Assembly: GCA_946406115.1 (NCBI GenBank)
Contig: OX291543.1
Location: 28,050,815-28,114,814 of the forward strand
DNA length: 64,000 nt
Direction: 5' to 3'
Source: Apoda limacodes
Taxonomy: Eukaryota > Arthropoda > Insecta > Lepidoptera > Limacodidae
The notes under the pieces are model-generated. The model did not search any database. It was not told the DNA's origin and worked only from the letters and a program-made list of their open reading frames with translations. This document shows positions 51,201 to 57,200 of the stretch, in pieces. Positions within the stretch are counted from its first letter, which is position 1, and each line of letters begins with the position of its first letter. The translations under genes were made by a program, and so were the position numbers.

Positions 51201-54200
51201 TTGCTATACCATTTGCTCAAAAACTGTTCTAATTCCGAGAGGGCGAACAACTGTCTCAATGTGGTGTCGGGTTTATCGTCCACAAGTCCTACTTTAACAA
51301 ACATTACCACCATCGAGGGTGTGTCAACAAGGGTAGCGTACTTTGTATTCAGAATCACAAAGAGATATTCTCTAAAGCTGATACAGGTTTACGCAACTAG
51401 AATGAATAAATTATTGACTAATTAATTAACAATTAATTGCACCTTCAGCCCACCCAGATGATGAGGTTCAGGTTAAGTATAAAGATATTGACAAAATCAT
51501 ACATACCTACCCAACACTCTTTGCTGCCATCATAGGCGACTTAAACGTAAAACTGACGGTTTGATCAAAAATAAGATTGACCTTATCCTGACTTCTGACA
51601 AGAAAATATTCAGCGATGTGTCTGTGATCAATAGATTAAAAACTAGCAACGATCACTACATGATATGATGCACACTGAATATTAACCTCTTTGAAAGAAG
51701 TTGCTTGATAAAGTCTATGCTCCATCCAAGAACTCTCTTCATACAGAAGGAAGCACTGTACATTAAATTATAAATAATTTAAATAGTTTTTTTTTTGTTA
51801 AGACAGGAATGGGTCGAAGAATCGGGTTGTTAAAGTACGCTCACGTCGCTTCCCAAACAAAATTTTTTAACGCGGCCTGATTTCACCAGAGGCTGTCTTT
51901 GGTGTCATTTTAAGGATGAGGAATTAAGATTTGACAATTTCGTAACACCTTTCTCTAGAAAAAAAATGGAGATTTTAGCTAAATACTGAAAAAAACAAAC
52001 TATTTTCCCTTTAAGCTAATATTACGTAAAAAATACTCACTTTTTAAGATTAAAAAAAAATATCAGTAAATAGCCTAGTTATTTAACACCTATTGTACCG
52101 TGGTGCGAGGATGTCCGAGGAAACTAAAAATAAATATTAAGCTTTTGGCATGTACCTAGTTAGCTGATTAATTTCAATTATTTTACTCAAAAACAAGCAA
52201 AACAACTGAATGTGGCTGACTAACGCTCAGAAATTGTTGTTGTTGAGTTTTAATTATAAGTAAGAAATGTAAAACAGCTCTCTTATTTTCTGGTTAAAAG
52301 TTTCTATTATAACTATATAATTAAAAAAGAATCAATTAAAATAGTAGTCCCTTTAAGCATTTTGGATCAAAATACTTTTATCCATGTTCTATCAATGCAA
52401 AAAAAGAAACGAAATGAACAAAATATTTATATACAAAATAATATAGTATTACTGAAATATTGCAATTAAGGCTACTACGGCCGACTAACGCTCAGAAATT
52501 GTTGTTGTTGAGTTCTGATTATAAATAATGTAAAAGAGCTCTATTATTTTCCAGTAAAAAGTTTCTATTAATAAATACCTAAATAAAATAAAAAAGCCTT
52601 TTATTTTTTTGCAATTACATTCCAATTACAATAACAGACATCTATATTTTAATTTTATGTCATTTTAATTATCAAAAAAGATTCGCGAGAGCTTAAACAG
52701 CACTTTTGAATCGTCTGTTTAATTGTTAATTTTAAAAATTACCACTAGTTTGGAATGATTTACTACCGAGAAGAACCGGCAAGAAACCGGTTAATCTTTT
52801 ATATTTTTGTTACTTCATATAAAATACAATATAGCCTTACACTAAGTAATAACATACAATGTTTGAAAGAGCTATGTACCTTTTGAAGACAACATTTTGG
52901 AACTACCAATTTATCCTTATTCCTTGTATTAACACTGTGTTGGTCACTATTTTTAGCAAACAAGTGACAATTTTTGCGTACATACATTATACAAGCAAAG
53001 CTTGTTATTTGTTTGGTGGAGTGGACTTTACATGCGTAAGTCATTGATGGGAGTAAGCAAGTATCCATTACTTTTCTTTTTTTAATTTTAATGGAATTTG
53101 ACCTATAAGAATCTCTTTTAGGCTCCAAAACTTTCTCCAAGTTCCTGTTATTTTCCTGTTTATCTATCTCTTCATCATCATTGATCATTGTTTGATTTTT
53201 GGAAAGATATTTGTTTTCCCAAGTTGATAAAGATGTTGACATAGTCCAGAAGTTGGTTGTTGAGTTATTGCGTTTTGAGCGCCATTCATCATGATTTTCG
53301 TTTCGCTCATGTTTTTAAAAGTTTCTATTATAACTATATAATTAAAACAAGAATCGATTAAAATAGTAGTCACTTCAAGCATTTAGGATCAAAATACTTT
53401 TATCCATGTTCTATCTACGCAAAACAAGAAACAAAATGAATGAAATATTTATATAAATAACAATATAGTATAACTGAAATATAACATTTAAGGCTGTTAT
53501 ACCATTGTTTAAAGATATTACGAAAAAATAGTTAATGGTGTAAACGCAGGTTTGTTGTATGCACTATGACGTTTATTGTTCTTTTATTATGTGTGGTAAA
53601 AGCAAAGTTATCCTATGACACTAAATTTTCGATTTTTTTTTTCTTGAAAACTATGAAGTTCCGCAGCATAAAACTTTGTAAATAGATTAATGACAGTAAG
53701 TTCTGTCCCCCAAAAAATATGAAGTTAAAAAAAAATAGCAGTTAAAGTACAGTGCAGCCATAGGTAAAAATATACAATATCCCCGCGCATATATGAAAAG
53801 GAGGGGGCCCGGAACCTCCCTCTTTTTTTTATATAAATTTTCCAAAATTTAATCTCAAAATGTAGGAACCAACTAGGGCATGAATATCGGAATCTCGGAA
53901 TATCGAAATCCTGGAATATCGGAATATCGAAATCCCGGAATCTCGGACCGTTAAGTCCGATATTATAATTCCGATACTGAGTAGTCCAATATCGTAATAT
54001 CGGAATTAGTCAAATATTCTGTTTAAATTTTAAAATAAGTCGTAAACGGTGCCAGACGGCGCTCCGTTGTGCGGGCGATTTGATGTTGTCTCAATACCTT
54101 CTTATTGAGCTGCTAAATAGTTACAGAATGCAATTACAGCTTTCGTACTTTCTTCCACCAAAGTCCTACAAACTGTCATACAGCACCTAGTCCACTATCC

Positions 54201-57200
54201 ACAAACAGGCACGTTGCTCAAAATAAATCTTAGGGGGGCCCCGAGTCCCAGAAATCATAGTATAACTACAAAATATAAGGGTTCAGCGCCGCAGATACTT
54301 AACATTTGAGGGCATGAGCACCCTGGCACCATAGAGTCGGCGCTACTGCTAACAAAGGGCACGGACGAGAGTATTGAAAGGCAAATTTTCACTTCGTACA
54401 CCGTCGCCTCGCCGTAAACGAATTTGCCTTTATAATACTTAAAGTTTCTATTGGCTTTAAAAGGCGACATTTTTTTCAAACCAACGAGTAAAAAAGTATA
54501 TAATGGGTATGCATGTCCTAAACCTCAAATATAATGCAAACCCTGGAGCTCTGACAAAAACAAAGACTTTGTTGAGGTAGTTTTATCATTTTCTGATTAA
54601 AGTAACTACTGAACCACTACCACGTTTGATATGACTTTTGACCAAGAATTTGAGAAAATCTGAAAAAATAGGTAGGCCTTGCCTATGGACGCCAATTTAT
54701 ACCTTTTTGAAATTTTAATAGCTTATTAACTTGTATGCGACAAAAACGGAAGGAGGGATTAGTGCATATATAACATGCGTACAGAGCGTTTGTATTTTAC
54801 ATAAGTTTTGCCTTAGTGATGAAAGTAAGCGTGTTTTTCGTCAGCTGGATATTTTTGATGCATTGTCCGAAGTTCGCTTTTGCTGAAATGCTAGAAGCCT
54901 TTAATTTATTGAGAATTCACTATCAAGTTTCTGTATTAAAAACATATACATATATAATGTAAGTAAAAGAGGAGTTTCGTTCCATTTGTTTCCAATTGTA
55001 TTTAGATGATTTTTTTTATTTAATTTGTAGCAGAAGAGTAGCTGAACTGAGTGGAGGAGTTTCTATGAACGCATTATGAAAGAAAGGGGTGGTATTCTTT
55101 AAAAAAAAATAGTACAGAATTAGTAGTTTTATTTTCTTGTTAATTTTTTTTCAATTTTCGATTAAGTATTATAACAAAGTTACTTCAGAAGGTATTTTTA
55201 ATTTAGATTTTGTTCATAGGTTGTGCTATTTTTAAATATATTTATCAAGATTAACTTCAGTTTTAAGTTTTTTTTAAGTTAAATCAATACAGAAGTTGTT
55301 TTATTTTTATGTTGATTACAAAAAGAAATTAATTTAAAACATCTTGTATCTAATACAACTTTATGAAAAATATGTTCAATTCCGATATTAGTATCGGAAT
55401 TCCAATATTAAAAACTAATATCGGAATTGAAAACCTTCCGATATTACATGCCCTAGCACAAACTTCTATCAGACTATTGAATGGTTAATTAATATACAAT
55501 TTTACATGTGTATTTTAGGGTTGATAGTGAGTGGGGGAAGGGGGAGGTACCCCCGAAAAGAAGGGGCCCAGAACCCCCTGCTTTTTTACATAATATTTTA
55601 TAAATTTAACCTCAAAATGTAGGAACCACCTTCTATCAGACTATTGAATGGTTAATTAATATACAATGAGAGGGGGCTGGAGGAGGAAGGTAATCCGAAA
55701 AGAAGGGGCCTGGCCTTGTTTCGCTGCGCCCCTGCCTTAACCTTATAACCTAACTTGACTGTCATTATGGTGCCCTTAAAAGATTTCTGGGTAGAAATCA
55801 AAAAAAATAACCACAAACGTAAAGACAACCTAACTCGACTGACATTGGGGTGCCCTAACAAGATTTCTGGGTAAAATAAAACAAATAATGCTTGCTTCCC
55901 TGCACTCCTGCCTTAACCTTCTAACCTAACTCGACTGACATTGGGGTGCCCTAAAAAGCTTTCTGGGTAGAAATAAAAACAATAACGCTCGTTATGTTAA
56001 CTGGTCAATGTGGTAATCGCATAAAAAAACGCGACTTAAAACTAGCGTCGCATCACTTATAAAGAAGCAAAAATTTAACTCTAGGAAAATACCTATACAA
56101 TATGTAATGGAATACCCCCAAATCCCTTAAAGGGGTTGTAGAGTATCCAGTACAATAGCATTTATTAATGGGCCCAAGGGTGAAATCATTAACCTGAAGC
56201 ATCCGCAGTTTTCAGAAATTTGGTGAAAGCTTGAAAAGAACTCAGCTGTGTGGGGGTCGATAACCGGTCATTTTGTCAAAATTTGTGATGAAATATCTGA
56301 ATCATTTTTTCTATTTTTACCTACAGGTGATGTCTCTGTGAGGCTAATTTAATAAAAAAAAAAAGTAGTTTAAGACGTTTTGCTTTAAATTTTTATTTTT
56401 AAATTTATGAGTGATATGACATAATAATTATTTCCAAATAATTTATTACATCATAAAATGTTCTCTATTGCTAATAAAGATACATGTTTCGTTATTTTAA
56501 TTTATTAATATGCTTGTTCAATTTAGAATATTAGAGCAGACCGGTCTCGTAATTACTAGTCACGTAACATGCAACATGTTAAGATTTTGTATTAATAAAT
56601 TTTAATTACAATAAAAACTTAGTCAATGTCGCTACTGCGATTCGTTGTTCTTTGAAGAACCCGAACATCATAAAATTGTGCAGAGTGAGAAGGAAGATTT
56701 TTCTCTTTTATGCACATATTTTATCTAAAGGGTTCTTTCATAAATAATTACATTTTTAACGAAAAATTGGTTTAAATTTTACAATAGCGAAAAGATTCCA
56801 TCAGATTCTTTTTACAGAATATAAATTAAATAAAAAATAATAAAAATAAAGTAATTAAAATTTTAATTAAAAAAATATCAGAAGGCTCAGCTCTTGTATA
56901 ACGTTTTGAGTGAAATAATAAAATAATTTCTACTAGAACATATCTCATAATTTTGTACCCATTACACCTAAGCTATTAGGGCAATTGAGTTCATTAAAAT
57001 TGTCATAGCAGACGTTTTTAATGTGAGGTTCTAAATTCCATGTACCAGGATTTCATAGAACACTGTAAGCATTTCGGACAAAGTTGATAAAAGAACAAAA
57101 TGGTACCCCAATTTTCGGAATGAAGAATTCGCGCTAATAATTTGCTCTACGACGATTGGTGAATATATGGTCAACGCCCACCTGGAGCCTGGGTTGTTTA

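Noticed and set aside
53185..53382. 65-codon minus-strand ORF as a separate gene
   Set aside because: It crosses the right target-site duplication and its right side is RT C-terminal text of the retroposon.
54255..54479. Minus-strand ORF in the 1.58-kb hAT-type element as a transposase fragment
   Set aside because: No BED finger, DDE or hAT dimerisation text; the sequence looks like part of another repeat.
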